A stretch of DNA of 64,000 bases from Aureicoccus marinus (GTDB lineage Bacteria; Bacteroidota; Bacteroidia; Flavobacteriales; Flavobacteriaceae), in NCBI RefSeq assembly GCF_002954325.1, contig NZ_MQVX01000001.1:2772768-2836767 (forward strand), written 5' to 3'. The translations under genes and the position numbers were made by a program. Below are positions 17,300-26,203 of the stretch, one piece after another. The notes beneath the pieces were generated by a model. It saw only the letters and a list, made by a program, of their open reading frames with translations. It made no database searches and was not told where the DNA came from. Within the stretch, counting starts at the first letter, position 1, and each line of letters opens with the position of its first letter.

Positions 17300-17377
17300 C
17301 TAGGGGCGACGGCGGAAGCGACGCACAGGAGAAGTGGCTTGGAAAGCAAGACCGGTATGTAGAGCTGCGCTATTCAT
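17300..17377 (-). CDS. Arginine-rich leader peptide of the arg operon (25 codons)
   Basis: An ATG at 17377 opens a 25-codon frame that ends in TAG at 17302-17300, 82 bases before the GNAT start. The peptide begins MNSAALHTGL and ends SPVRRFRRRP: five of the last seven residues are Arg (codons CGT, CGC, CGC, CGT, CGC) just before the stop. This is the layout of an amino-acid-sensing leader peptide in which ribosome stalling or progress over Arg codons controls the operon. Too short for ordinary gene finding. Function is inferred from position and composition; no homologue search was possible. Confidence 0.7.
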   Translation of the reverse strand: MNSAALHTGLAFQATSPVRRFRRRP

Positions 17378-17424
17378 TGTGAAATAAATCTACAAAATTG
17401 CAGAAACCACCCCCTATTCGGGAA

Positions 17425-18777
17425 TTATTTTTTCCAAAGTCGCAATTTGGGTTTTTTCAAATTCAGGAATTCGTAAACAAATAGCCCAATTACTAGAAAG
17501 TACTCAATGCCTAAAAGCGTGGTTGACTCCGAAAAGTTTTCTCTGGCATAGGCTGCATAAGACAGAATCACCAAAGCAGACCAGCCGATAGGGAAGCGGT
17601 AAGAAGTAAAACTTCCCAAGAAGACCAAGAAGCAGAGGTACCAAGGATGGACCGTCGTAGAAATGAAAAAGTAGAAACTCAACAGGTAGAGGCAGGAGCG
17701 AATTAGTACGGGCATTTCTTCGTTCTTGCGCAATAGGGCGAGGAGCAAGGCCAGCACGATGGTTGCTACAGGTACCCATTGACCGTAGACCTTGATGAAT
17801 TTCCAGGCCGGAAGGTTGCTGTATTCGGTCACCCAGTACTCTACAAAACTGTACAAACCGGCATTAAACCGGAAATTACCAAACCACAGACTGATGGTTT
17901 CCTGGTAATGCTCGAGGAATTCCGGGCTGTAAAGAGGCAGCAGACTTAACAGAACAAAACCACCGATAAAGGCATAGAACCAAAAGAGGTGTTTGGATTT
18001 AAAGTACCGGAGCCAGAGCGGCATAAACAGTAAGGGCACCAGTTTGAGACTGATGGAAGAAGCATAGGCTAAACTGCCTCGAATCCAGTGACCGCTTTGA
18101 ATGCTGTAAAGAGCAAGGCAAAAGAAGAAGATCATAATGCCCTCGAAGTGGAGGTTTCCACTGAGCTCCATAATCACCAGTGGGTTTAGAAAGTACCAGA
18201 ACGCCTGGTAGGGAGCAATATTCAAAAGCCGAAGCAGTTTACGACCAAAGTAAAGCGTACCGATATCAGCCCCTAAAATCAAAATCCGCATCGCAATGAT
18301 GGAACCCCAATAGGTCTTACCTCCCAAGGCGACGGACAGCGCAAATATGAGCTGATTCAGTGGGGGGTAATTGCTAAAGTGTTTGGCGCTGAGGGTACCC
18401 ATTCCCTCATAGAGCTCTTGGGCCATCGGCAATTGAAAATCCGGCATGGCCATTAATTCATTCGGGGAGAATTGGTAAGGACTATAGCCTTCCCAGATCA
18501 ACAGACCGTCCCAGATAAAGCGGTAAAAGTCTTGCGAAAGGAAAGGATCTGCGCAAAGAAAGAGCAATCGGAAACCAATTCCCAAGCCCAGCAAGAAGCG
18601 AAAATTGAGTTTTTCGCGCTGGATAAAGTAGAGGTAAGCGGCAAAGAGAATTCCAAAACTAGCCCACAGTATTAGGGTTTGTTCTCGCTCCAGCGCATGC
18701 GCCTGAAAAGCGTATACCAAGGCGCTGACAAGGCCAAGGCCCAGGGCCATACGGTGCAGCTTCCAAAACGCAGACAT
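17425..18777 (-). CDS. GT-C-type mannosyltransferase-like membrane protein
   Basis: A 450-residue protein with about ten to twelve hydrophobic helices. Near residue 80 it has the short acidic loop ADPFLSQDFYRFIWDGLLIW followed by GYSPYQFSP, characteristic of polyprenol-phosphate-sugar-dependent GT-C enzymes (catalytic Asp in the first loop, then a WDG). Family members use a lipid-linked sugar such as polyprenyl-phosphate-mannose on the outer face of the membrane. It is three bases downstream of the processive GT2 and likely cotranscribed. Donor and acceptor are not determinable here. Confidence 0.7.
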   Translation of the reverse strand: MSAFWKLHRMALGLGLVSALVYAFQAHALEREQTLILWASFGILFAAYLYFIQREKLNFRFLLGLGIGFRLLFLCADPFLSQDFYRFIWDGLLIWEGYSPYQFSPNELMAMPDFQLPMAQELYEGMGTLSAKHFSNYPPLNQLIFALSVALGGKTYWGSIIAMRILILGADIGTLYFGRKLLRLLNIAPYQAFWYFLNPLVIMELSGNLHFEGIMIFFFCLALYSIQSGHWIRGSLAYASSISLKLVPLLFMPLWLRYFKSKHLFWFYAFIGGFVLLSLLPLYSPEFLEHYQETISLWFGNFRFNAGLYSFVEYWVTEYSNLPAWKFIKVYGQWVPVATIVLALLLALLRKNEEMPVLIRSCLYLLSFYFFISTTVHPWYLCFLVFLGSFTSYRFPIGWSALVILSYAAYARENFSESTTLLGIEYFLVIGLFVYEFLNLKKPKLRLWKK

Positions 18778-18780
18778 GAT

Positions 18781-20265
18781 TTATGCCTTAGAAGTCAAGG
18801 AATTGAAAAACACAAAGGAGAAACCGAGGAACAACATCAAGTGGAACGGAAACAATCCGTAGTCGTTCAAAGGTACAGCACTGTACATTCCAAAGAGGAA
18901 GTAGATCATCAAGGCAAACTCCAATATCATATTCGGAGAGAGCTTTTTGGCCAAGTACTTGTTGCCTTTCCAGCTGTCTTTCAGGTTGTTGATATTGAAC
19001 TTTGGTGTACGGACGAATTCACTTCTCTTCCCCAAATGACCTTCCAATACAGCAACGGTGTTGTGTAGAGAGAAGCCCAAGGCAACAGAGAAGAAAGAGA
19101 AAAAGAGTTTGATGTAGTCGATAAAGTTGTCAAAACCACTTCCTTGAATGCTCTTATAAGTAAACCAGTAGCAAACAAAGAGAATAATGGTACTCACGAT
19201 AAAGAAGCTGGTCACTTCAAAAACCCATCCCAGGTGACCGTAAATATTTTTGATGTAAAGCATCGGAATACTCAAAATCGACACGATGAAGACGCAGAGA
19301 AACATGGAGCTGTTCAACAGGTGCATCACCCCATGGAATTTGGTCTTGAATGGAATGTTTTTGGCGCTCAATACGCTCATAACCGTTTTGCGGAAGTTTT
19401 CGGCCCCACCTTTGTTCCAACGGAATTGTTGCGAACGGGCGGCACTAATAACGACCGGCAACTCAGCAGGAGTTTCCACATCTTCCAGGTACTTGAATTT
19501 CCAGTTTTTCAACTGGGCTCTGTAGCTCAGGTCCAAATCCTCTGTCAGGGTATCTCCTTCCCAGTTTCCAGCATCCAAAATACACTCTTTTCTCCAGATT
19601 CCTGCCGTACCGTTGAAGTTGATAAAGTGTCCTTTCGAATTTCTTCCAACCTGTTCTAAGGTGAAGTGAGCATCCAGGGCAAAAGCCTGAATTTGGGTCA
19701 ATAAGGAGTAATCGCGGTTGATGTGCCCCCAACGGGTTTGCACCACTCCGATTTCTTCATCCTTGAAGTAGGGTACCGTCTTCTTGAGCCAATCCGCTTC
19801 TGGTAGAAAGTCAGCATCAAAAATGGCGATGAATTCTCCTTTGGCGAATTCCAATCCTTCTTTGAGGGCTCCGGCCTTAAATCCTTCGCGGTTGGTTCTG
19901 CGAATATGTTGGATATCGAGTCCTGTCTTTTGCAGTTCAGCCACCTGAGCTGCCGTCGTTTCTACAGAATCATCGGTAGAATCGTCCAAGACTTGAATTT
20001 CTAATTTGCTTTTGGGGTACTCGAGCTGGGCAATGTTGTCCAGGAGTCTTTCCATCACATACTTCTCGTTGTAGATAGGAAGTTGGATGGTCACATAAGG
20101 AATCTCCTTTGGGTCCATAAGATTGAACTTAGGAGCCTCCTCGTTTTGTTTTTTATACCCCAGGTAGTTGACCAAGAGGTTCAACTGAGCCAAGCTGTAC
20201 ATAAAGATGAGCAGCAGGGCTGAGGTATAAATAACGATAATGATAATAGCTAGCGATAGTCCCAT
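18781..20265 (-). CDS. Processive family-2 glycosyltransferase (cellulose/mannan synthase-like)
   Basis: A membrane glycosyltransferase of about 494 residues. One or more N-terminal helices precede the GT-A domain, with four C-terminal helices. Motifs: VTIQLPIYNEKYV, VLDDSTDDS, FDADFLPE (metal-binding DxD), the catalytic TEDLDLSYRA and QQFRWNKGG (the QxxRW of processive enzymes). This set is found in cellulose synthase and CslA-type beta-mannan synthases. The ATG at 20265, five bases after the upstream stop, is preferred over a GTG at 20298 that overlaps the upstream gene. A mannan product is suggested only by the neighbours. Confidence 0.8.
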   Translation of the reverse strand: MGLSLAIIIIVIYTSALLLIFMYSLAQLNLLVNYLGYKKQNEEAPKFNLMDPKEIPYVTIQLPIYNEKYVMERLLDNIAQLEYPKSKLEIQVLDDSTDDSVETTAAQVAELQKTGLDIQHIRRTNREGFKAGALKEGLEFAKGEFIAIFDADFLPEADWLKKTVPYFKDEEIGVVQTRWGHINRDYSLLTQIQAFALDAHFTLEQVGRNSKGHFINFNGTAGIWRKECILDAGNWEGDTLTEDLDLSYRAQLKNWKFKYLEDVETPAELPVVISAARSQQFRWNKGGAENFRKTVMSVLSAKNIPFKTKFHGVMHLLNSSMFLCVFIVSILSIPMLYIKNIYGHLGWVFEVTSFFIVSTIILFVCYWFTYKSIQGSGFDNFIDYIKLFFSFFSVALGFSLHNTVAVLEGHLGKRSEFVRTPKFNINNLKDSWKGNKYLAKKLSPNMILEFALMIYFLFGMYSAVPLNDYGLFPFHLMLFLGFSFVFFNSLTSKA

Positions 20266-20270
20266 AGTGC

Positions 20271-20954
20271 TCAGTATATACCATACCGGAAAATCCACCC
20301 TAGGATTTTCACGCCCGCAAATATAGTACCTTTTACGGTACCGGACACTTTAGAAACACCAATTCTTTGTTTGTAACGCACTGGTACTTCGGTATATGCC
20401 AATTTGTAGCGTAAAGCCTTGAGTTGCATCTCTACGGTCCAGCCGTAGGTTTTGTCTTGCATTTTAAGCTCCAGAAGCCGGGGGTATCGGATAGCACGAA
20501 AGGGGCCCAGGTCAGTGAATCGGGCACCGTAGAGCAATTTCATCAAGCCGGTTGCCAAGGCATTTCCGAAGACTTGTTGGGGGGTCACCGAACCGGGTTC
20601 CCGAAGGGATTTAACCCGCGCGCCCACCACAAAATCTACTTTTCCATCCAAGATCGGTTGAAGCAAATCATTCATGTCTTCCGGATAGTCGCTGTAATCC
20701 CCGTCTAAAAAGACCAAAATATCGGGTTCGGGATCGCTTGTACTCAGGTATTCCATACCCTTTAAGCAGGCATAGCCATAGCCTTTTTCTGGCTGATAAA
20801 GCACAGTTGCTCCGCCATTGCGGGCATTCTCTGCGGTTTGGTCTGTGGAAGCGTTGTCGACCACAATGACCTCCTGAACAGAGTCGGGGATCTCTTCCAG
20901 TACTTTGCCAATCGAATCCGCTTCGTTAAAAGCGGGAATGATCACTTTGATCAA
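20271..20954 (-). CDS. Family-2 glycosyltransferase, polyprenyl-phosphate sugar synthase-like
   Basis: A soluble 227-residue GT-A enzyme with no membrane helices. Seen: VIIPAFNEADSIGKVL, VVDNASTDQTAENA and the metal-binding FLDGDYSDYPEDM. The short length and the GPFRAIRYPRL and GWTVEMQLKA segments resemble dolichyl/polyprenyl-phosphate mannose or glucose synthases. It could supply a lipid-linked sugar donor to the GT-C enzyme two genes downstream. It lies 18 bases after the 4Fe-4S gene. Confidence 0.78.
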   Translation of the reverse strand: MIKVIIPAFNEADSIGKVLEEIPDSVQEVIVVDNASTDQTAENARNGGATVLYQPEKGYGYACLKGMEYLSTSDPEPDILVFLDGDYSDYPEDMNDLLQPILDGKVDFVVGARVKSLREPGSVTPQQVFGNALATGLMKLLYGARFTDLGPFRAIRYPRLLELKMQDKTYGWTVEMQLKALRYKLAYTEVPVRYKQRIGVSKVSGTVKGTIFAGVKILGWIFRYGIY

Positions 20955-20972
20955 AGGTGTTTCCAGGGCTGT

Positions 20973-22565
20973 TTATTTTTGGTTGACCAACTGCATCAAA
21001 TCAACATCATTGCCCAAAAGTACCTGTTGGCTGTCAATTCTTCCCTTTAGGGGCCCATTTTCTAGTTTGAGAACTCCACGAGGACAAACGGCTGAACAGA
21101 TGCCGCATCCGACACAGCTCGATCGAACGATGTTTTCGCCCTTTTGAGCGTAGGCACGAACATCAATTCCCATTTCGCAGTAGGTAGAACAGTTTCCACA
21201 AGAGATACACTGTCCGCCGTTGGTTGTAATTCGAAATCTGGAGAAAAGACGCTGTTGGAAGCCTAAGATGGCCGCCATAGGGCATCCAAAACGACACCAT
21301 ACGCGGTTACCCAGTACAGGATAAAAGCCGGTTCCAATAACCCCAGAAAAGATGCTTCCAATCAGGAAGGAGTAGTTCTTTCGCAAGGTTCCGGACTTAA
21401 ACAAAAAGATATGACCTTCTTCGCTGTACAAATGCATTCCGACAAGTGCAATGATGATCACGAAATACCCGATGGCACCGTATTGAGCATCCTTGGCCAG
21501 TTGCTTGCGTTTAAAAAGCATCGCCCAGCCAAAGACCAGGGTCAGCAAACCAACCACCCCATATAAAAAGGTGCTTTTCGTAAGCCAGTATTTACTGGTA
21601 TCGTGTCCGAGGTAAGAGTACACCACGGCTGTTGTGGTCAGGGTCACAAAGACCAGTACACTGTGAATGACCCAACGCTCGATATTCCAGGCCTTCACAC
21701 TTTTATCGCTGAGTTGGCGGAAAGAATCTCCGGCCGTTTCGGCCAAGCCTCCACAGCCACAAACCCAGGAGCAGTACCAGCGTTTTCCAAAATAGAAGGT
21801 GAGGATAGGCGAGATGATAAAGACCGAAGCAATTCCAAAAATCAGAAGGGCCAAACCAATATCCCCTGAACTGATGAAGCTCTTCACACGGTAGGCTTCA
21901 AAATTGTAGTAGTTGAGTGGCCAGATATTTTTGAGATCATAATAAGGCAAATTCAATTTATCCCCGTTGAGACGCGCCATGAATTCTGGTATCAAAAAGG
22001 CGAAGGCCGTCTGAAAGAACATGACACTAATGGTGCGGATGATTTCGTAGCGGTTGTGGCGGTACTTCCACAAAAATTTGATTCCAAAGGCGAGGATGGC
22101 AACAGTGTAGAGGGCTCCGTAAACAAACCATTGGCTGGCTGGATTTCCGCTCAGTAGTTTGCTCAAAGGATCAAAGAGGGCAATGACCCCGGTATTGCCA
22201 CCTTTTTCGGCAAGACCCAGGTATTCCGGATAAAAATAGAGGACGATATAAAAACCGGTGAGAGCGACTCCGGCCATCCAGCCCCAGAAGCCTTGGCTCG
22301 AAATCGACTTGAACCAAACCCCATCGTTTTTAATCCCTTTGTGTTTGCCAGCATAGGTGCTGTAAGAATACCAAATGATTCCGGCACTCATGGCGAGTAA
22401 GGAGGCGCTTAACCACCAACCGGATGCGGGAAATTCAACATTGAAGGCAGCTAACACTAAAATAAAGAGACCCGACATACCCAGAAGACTCGCCAGTTTT
22501 TGGCTTGTTTTCATTTGCTTTGGAGGTTGACCCGTCAGGGCCATACTTCTTTCGTACGTACTCAT
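20973..22565 (-). CDS. Membrane-bound 4Fe-4S ferredoxin protein (NapH/NosR-like)
   Basis: A 530-residue protein with about ten membrane helices and a C-terminal cytoplasmic ferredoxin domain. Membrane-proximal Cys motifs are YCSWVCGCGG and WCRFGCPMAA, the twin CxxxCP-type motifs of the NapH/NosR/CcoG polyferredoxins. The C-terminus has two 4Fe-4S sites, CISCGNCSTYCEMG and CVGCGICSAVCPRG. It should carry electrons across or along the inner membrane. It begins three bases after the FAD oxidoreductase, its likely electron partner. Not a radical SAM enzyme: no CxxxCxxC motif is seen. Confidence 0.85.
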   Translation of the reverse strand: MSTYERSMALTGQPPKQMKTSQKLASLLGMSGLFILVLAAFNVEFPASGWWLSASLLAMSAGIIWYSYSTYAGKHKGIKNDGVWFKSISSQGFWGWMAGVALTGFYIVLYFYPEYLGLAEKGGNTGVIALFDPLSKLLSGNPASQWFVYGALYTVAILAFGIKFLWKYRHNRYEIIRTISVMFFQTAFAFLIPEFMARLNGDKLNLPYYDLKNIWPLNYYNFEAYRVKSFISSGDIGLALLIFGIASVFIISPILTFYFGKRWYCSWVCGCGGLAETAGDSFRQLSDKSVKAWNIERWVIHSVLVFVTLTTTAVVYSYLGHDTSKYWLTKSTFLYGVVGLLTLVFGWAMLFKRKQLAKDAQYGAIGYFVIIIALVGMHLYSEEGHIFLFKSGTLRKNYSFLIGSIFSGVIGTGFYPVLGNRVWCRFGCPMAAILGFQQRLFSRFRITTNGGQCISCGNCSTYCEMGIDVRAYAQKGENIVRSSCVGCGICSAVCPRGVLKLENGPLKGRIDSQQVLLGNDVDLMQLVNQK

Positions 22566-22568
22566 GGG

Positions 22569-23918
22569 TTATAGGGATTGAAAGATGCGTTTAAGACTTT
22601 TTTTCTTTGGAGTCAAAGACTCTCCGGTATGCTCGCTAAAGGCATGAAGGATATCTTTTTCGTAGGTCCGGAAGAACTCCGGATCAAAATTGGCGTCTGC
22701 CAGGTGGGTCATCACATGCTTGACTTCTCTTCCTTCGGTTAGCCAGCGATCAAAGAGTTCATGCCGCATGCGGATGCCAAAGGTGTTGATGCCTAAGAAG
22801 GCCTGGGAGTCTTTATCGTAGGCTACGGTGAGGCAAATTTTTTCTTGCGGATGTCTCCAGTGGAATTGGGCTTCGTTTTCTTTTCGACCTCGTGCGCCGA
22901 AGACCCATCCATAGGTTTGGTATTCGATGTCCAGGAATTTGGCTGAATTGAACCAGTGCCCAGGTTTGTATTCGATTCGGTTCCCACACAGGGTTTGTGC
23001 CAGGGTTTCCCCCATCATGCGTCCCGTATACCAGACCGCTTCGATAGGACGGCGGTTGCCAATGGCTTCGTGTTGTTCCGCACAGTCACCGATGGCGTAA
23101 ACGTCTTTTACATTGGTTTCTAAAAAGCGGTTCACTTTGACGCCGCGCCCGAGCTCAATGCCGGAATCCTTTAAAAAATCCACGTTTGGACTGACCCCGG
23201 CCGTTAGACCCACAAATTGGCAGGGCAGTTCTTCCCCGGTTTCTTCAATGATGATGGATTTTACTCGACCGTTTTCATCTGCCTTGATTTCCTTCAAATT
23301 GGTCGCCAATCGAAGATCGATATGGTGTTCGGTGATGTGTTCGTTAATCATCTGGGACTCTCCTTCGGGTAAAACCCCATTCCAAAAACTGCTTTCCCGA
23401 ACCAGAAAAGTAACAGGGATGTCTCGACTTCGCAGCATTTCGGCCAATTCGATTCCGATCAATCCACCACCGACAATGACGGCCCGTTGACACACTTTTT
23501 TGTTGGGGGCATTGATCTCGAGAAGATCGAGGTCTTGTTTAGAATAAAGGCCCTGAACTCCGTGCAGGTCTTGTCCGGGCCAGCCGAACTTATTGGGTTT
23601 AGAACCGGTAGCGATGACCAGCTTGTCGTAGGGGACTTTTCGGCTACCGTCCAGGTAAAGGAGTTTGTTTTCTGTATCGACCCGGTTGACAAAACCGCGG
23701 ACCAATTCGATACGGTTTTTGGCCCAAAAGTGATTTTCGTAAGGCTGGGTGTGTTCAAACTTCATATGGCCCATGTATACATACATGAGGGCCGTTCTGG
23801 AAAAAAAGTAATCGGTTTCTGCAGAGATAATGGTGATACGCTTATCGAAGAGTTTCCGAATATGGCGGGCTGCAGTTACACCTGAAATCCCATTTCCAAT
23901 GATGACGATGTGCTCCAT
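22569..23918 (-). CDS. FAD-dependent pyridine nucleotide-disulfide-type oxidoreductase
   Basis: 449 residues, cytoplasmic. The FAD Rossmann loop is IVIIGNGISGVTAARHI at the N-terminus, the NAD loop is AVIVGGGLIGIELAEML near residue 165, and the C-terminal FAD motif is VYAIGDCAE. The ATG motif DKLVIATGSKPN is also present. There is no redox-active CxxxxC pair, so it resembles NADH- or ferredoxin-linked reductases rather than disulfide reductases. First gene of the minus-strand run, with the 4Fe-4S membrane protein three bases behind. Confidence 0.85.
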   Translation of the reverse strand: MEHIVIIGNGISGVTAARHIRKLFDKRITIISAETDYFFSRTALMYVYMGHMKFEHTQPYENHFWAKNRIELVRGFVNRVDTENKLLYLDGSRKVPYDKLVIATGSKPNKFGWPGQDLHGVQGLYSKQDLDLLEINAPNKKVCQRAVIVGGGLIGIELAEMLRSRDIPVTFLVRESSFWNGVLPEGESQMINEHITEHHIDLRLATNLKEIKADENGRVKSIIIEETGEELPCQFVGLTAGVSPNVDFLKDSGIELGRGVKVNRFLETNVKDVYAIGDCAEQHEAIGNRRPIEAVWYTGRMMGETLAQTLCGNRIEYKPGHWFNSAKFLDIEYQTYGWVFGARGRKENEAQFHWRHPQEKICLTVAYDKDSQAFLGINTFGIRMRHELFDRWLTEGREVKHVMTHLADANFDPEFFRTYEKDILHAFSEHTGESLTPKKKSLKRIFQSL

Positions 23919-24088
23919 TGTACTGGTTTGTTGTGAAAGTTCGGTCGCTCCTAAAGATAGAACCTTAAGTAAATTATATTATTTAGAAGGAATTTAAATT
24001 GGAAAGGAGTCGTTTTTGATTTAACACCCCCTTTGCGATATCGCCGGTTGTGATTGCCTAATTTTAGAGCAACCAATCCCTGAGTGAC

Positions 24089-25105
24089 ATGCGTCTTGCC
24101 CTCTTGTTTTGTTTCCTTTTGGTGGTCTCCTGTAAGTCCCAAGCCCTTCAAAAAATGAATGGAGTCAGTTTTGTTGCATCGCGCCAAGCTGTTTCAGATG
24201 AGCAGGTTAAGCCTGTGCAAGCGATCGCGGCCAATTATGCGGCGATCATGCCTTTTGGTTTTGTTCGCAGTCTGGATCACCCGGAACTGGTCTTTGATTC
24301 AGAACGTCAGTGGTATGGCGAAACGAGAAAAGGGGCCAAACAATACATAGCAACCCTACAAAAGCAGGGGATTCAGGTCATGCTTAAACCCCAAATTTGG
24401 GTCTGGAGAGGAGAGTTTACCGGAGACCTCAAAATGAAATCCGATAGTGACTGGAAGAGCTTTGAAGAGGGGTACCGATCCTTCGCTATGACCTATGCCC
24501 GCTTGGCTGAAGAAACAGGTGTTCCGGTCTACTGTATTGGTACAGAATTGGAAGAGTTCGTTCTGGCGAGACCAGCCTTTTGGACGAGTCTCATTCGGGA
24601 GATTCGAAAGGTATACAAAGGGAAGTTGACCTATGCCGCCAATTGGGACGAGTATGGAAGGGATCCTTTCTGGAAAGAACTCGACTACATTGGGATCGAC
24701 GCCTACTTTCCGCTATCCGAAGAAAGAAATCCGGGAGAAGTGGTGCTGAAAGAGGGCTGGCAGAAATGGAAAAAAGAAATTGCAGCCCTGAGCAATTCTA
24801 CAGGAAAACCGGTGATTTTTACCGAATACGGCTACCGCAGTATGGATTTTACAGCCAAAAAGCCTTGGCTGGTAGACCGCAATCAGGAACGGGTAAATTT
24901 GGAAGCTCAGGCCTTGGCTACCCGGGTACTCATCGAAGAATTTTGGCCAGAAAATTGGTTTGCCGGTGGCTTTGTTTGGAAGTGGTTTATCCACCACGAT
25001 CGCTCTGGAGGCAAGGAAGACAACCGCTTTACTCCTCAAAACAAGCCGGCAGAGCAGATTCTACAGGAATACTACCAAATGTATGCTTCAGAAAAACAGA
25101 AGTAG
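24089..25105 (+). CDS. GH113-like beta-mannanase lipoprotein
   Basis: Begins with a lipoprotein signal (LLVVSCKSQ, Cys at about residue 16) and continues as a TIM-barrel glycosidase of normal GH113 length (338 residues). The candidate acid/base Glu is in VYCIGTELEEF and the nucleophile Glu in VIFTEYGYRSMDF; IDAYFPLSE and FVWKWFIHHD match the family's late barrel strands. GH113 enzymes cut beta-1,4-mannan or glucomannan. It is divergent from the glycosyltransferase operon, the pairing of a polymer synthase and a matching hydrolase seen in many exopolysaccharide loci. Confidence 0.8.
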   Translation: MRLALLFCFLLVVSCKSQALQKMNGVSFVASRQAVSDEQVKPVQAIAANYAAIMPFGFVRSLDHPELVFDSERQWYGETRKGAKQYIATLQKQGIQVMLKPQIWVWRGEFTGDLKMKSDSDWKSFEEGYRSFAMTYARLAEETGVPVYCIGTELEEFVLARPAFWTSLIREIRKVYKGKLTYAANWDEYGRDPFWKELDYIGIDAYFPLSEERNPGEVVLKEGWQKWKKEIAALSNSTGKPVIFTEYGYRSMDFTAKKPWLVDRNQERVNLEAQALATRVLIEEFWPENWFAGGFVWKWFIHHDRSGGKEDNRFTPQNKPAEQILQEYYQMYASEKQK

Positions 25106-25156
25106 CAGTAAATCAGGTTATTAGAGAACTTTTAACGCCCCTTGTTGCCCATTAAG

Positions 25157-25189
25157 TTTTGGATGCAACAAGTATTTTTTCTTTATTTG
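25157..25189 (+). promoter_or_regulatory. Possible promoter of the LysM gene
   Basis: TTTTG (25157-25161) and TTTATTTG (25182-25189) are separated by 20 bases. They resemble the Bacteroidota -33 TTTG / -7 TANNTTTG pair with one mismatch in the -7 box. The ATG at 25218 follows 28 bases later. Confidence 0.4.
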
Positions 25190-25217
25190 CCTCTGCGCCC
25201 CACGCAAAATCTTACGT

Positions 25218-26203
25218 ATGTTCAAAAAACTACTCTCAGTTCTTGGGATCTGTATTCCCATGGTTTTTGTGAGTGCTCAGGAAGATTATGCCGTGGTGGA
25301 AGCCCAGCCAGGGGATGGAATCTTTTCTATACTTCGCAAACAAGGTTTGAACCCTGGAAAGTACTACGGAGAATTTCTGGAACTCAACCAAGATAAACTC
25401 GTTAACGGAAGCAATTTAAAACTCGGAGAAGAGTACAAAGTGCCTTTGGCGGAAGACTCTTTCAAGCAAACGGTGGTCAAGGTTCAGTCCAAGGATTCTT
25501 TGGAACAACCTCTTTTTGACAAAGAGTTGGCCGAAATCAATCCCATCAGCAATAAACTCTCCGAAGCAGTGATCTACCTGATTGCAGGGAATGATTTGCG
25601 CAACGCCTCTGATTCAATCCGAAGCCTTTCAAAAGAGATAACAGAGCGTTTAGCACGTGAACTCATGATTCACGGGGCACAAGTCTACCTGATCGAAAGT
25701 GATAGAATTTTGGAACCGGACCCCGTTGTGATCAGTGGCTTGCCGGAAGATAAAAAACTCGAAGCGCCCATGGCTTCTTTCGCCAGATGGAAGAGTATGT
25801 GGATCTGATCAATAAGCGCTATGTAAAGCACTGGGGGAAGTACCAACGCTTGATCATCACAAGAGTAGAGGAAGTGGTTGAACGTCCGTCTTGGGAAGTA
25901 TCCATCTTCCACCAGGAAAACAATGGCGAAAGCAAACAAATTGCCGAAAATCTTCAGGAGTTGTTCCGCGACCAAAGTGCGAAGAGCCAGGCGATAAGCC
26001 GCTACACGGAAGTCTTTAAGCACCACAATAACCTTTATCTAGCCAAAAACAGTTTACCCGCTGTTACTCTGATTGATATCGGAAAGCGCGAAACACCTGA
26101 ACTCATCGACCGTATTTCATTGAAAGGAAATTATACGGACTTGAGTAGTTTGATCGCTAAAGGAGTAATGCTGGATTACGCTCAGCTGCAGCTAGATGAC
26201 TAA
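25218..26203 (+). pseudogene. LysM protein with amidase_3-like domain, one frameshift
   Basis: A signal peptide (GICIPMVFVSAQ) is followed by a LysM-like domain (GDGIFSILRKQGL, LGEEYKVP) and a domain resembling N-acetylmuramoyl-L-alanine amidases, whose end NLYLAKNSLPAVTLIDIGKR aligns with the family's PAVLVEVGFLSN segment. The GHGG zinc motif is absent and the late catalytic Glu is Asp, so the domain is probably non-catalytic. The frame breaks at about 25778: adding one T to TTT gives an uninterrupted protein of about 328 residues (ASFRQMEEYVDLI). Read error or real mutation cannot be told apart. Confidence 0.7.

Noticed and set aside
20973-22565. Whether the 4Fe-4S membrane protein could be the missing ArsS radical SAM enzyme
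   Set aside because: Its Cys motifs are NapH/NosR-type and ferredoxin-type; there is no CxxxCxxC radical SAM motif or SAM-binding barrel.
23113-23490. Long plus-strand frames opposite the FAD oxidoreductase and elsewhere on the complementary strand of real genes
   Set aside because: These are antisense shadows of genes with strong motifs; their predicted proteins have no recognisable domains.
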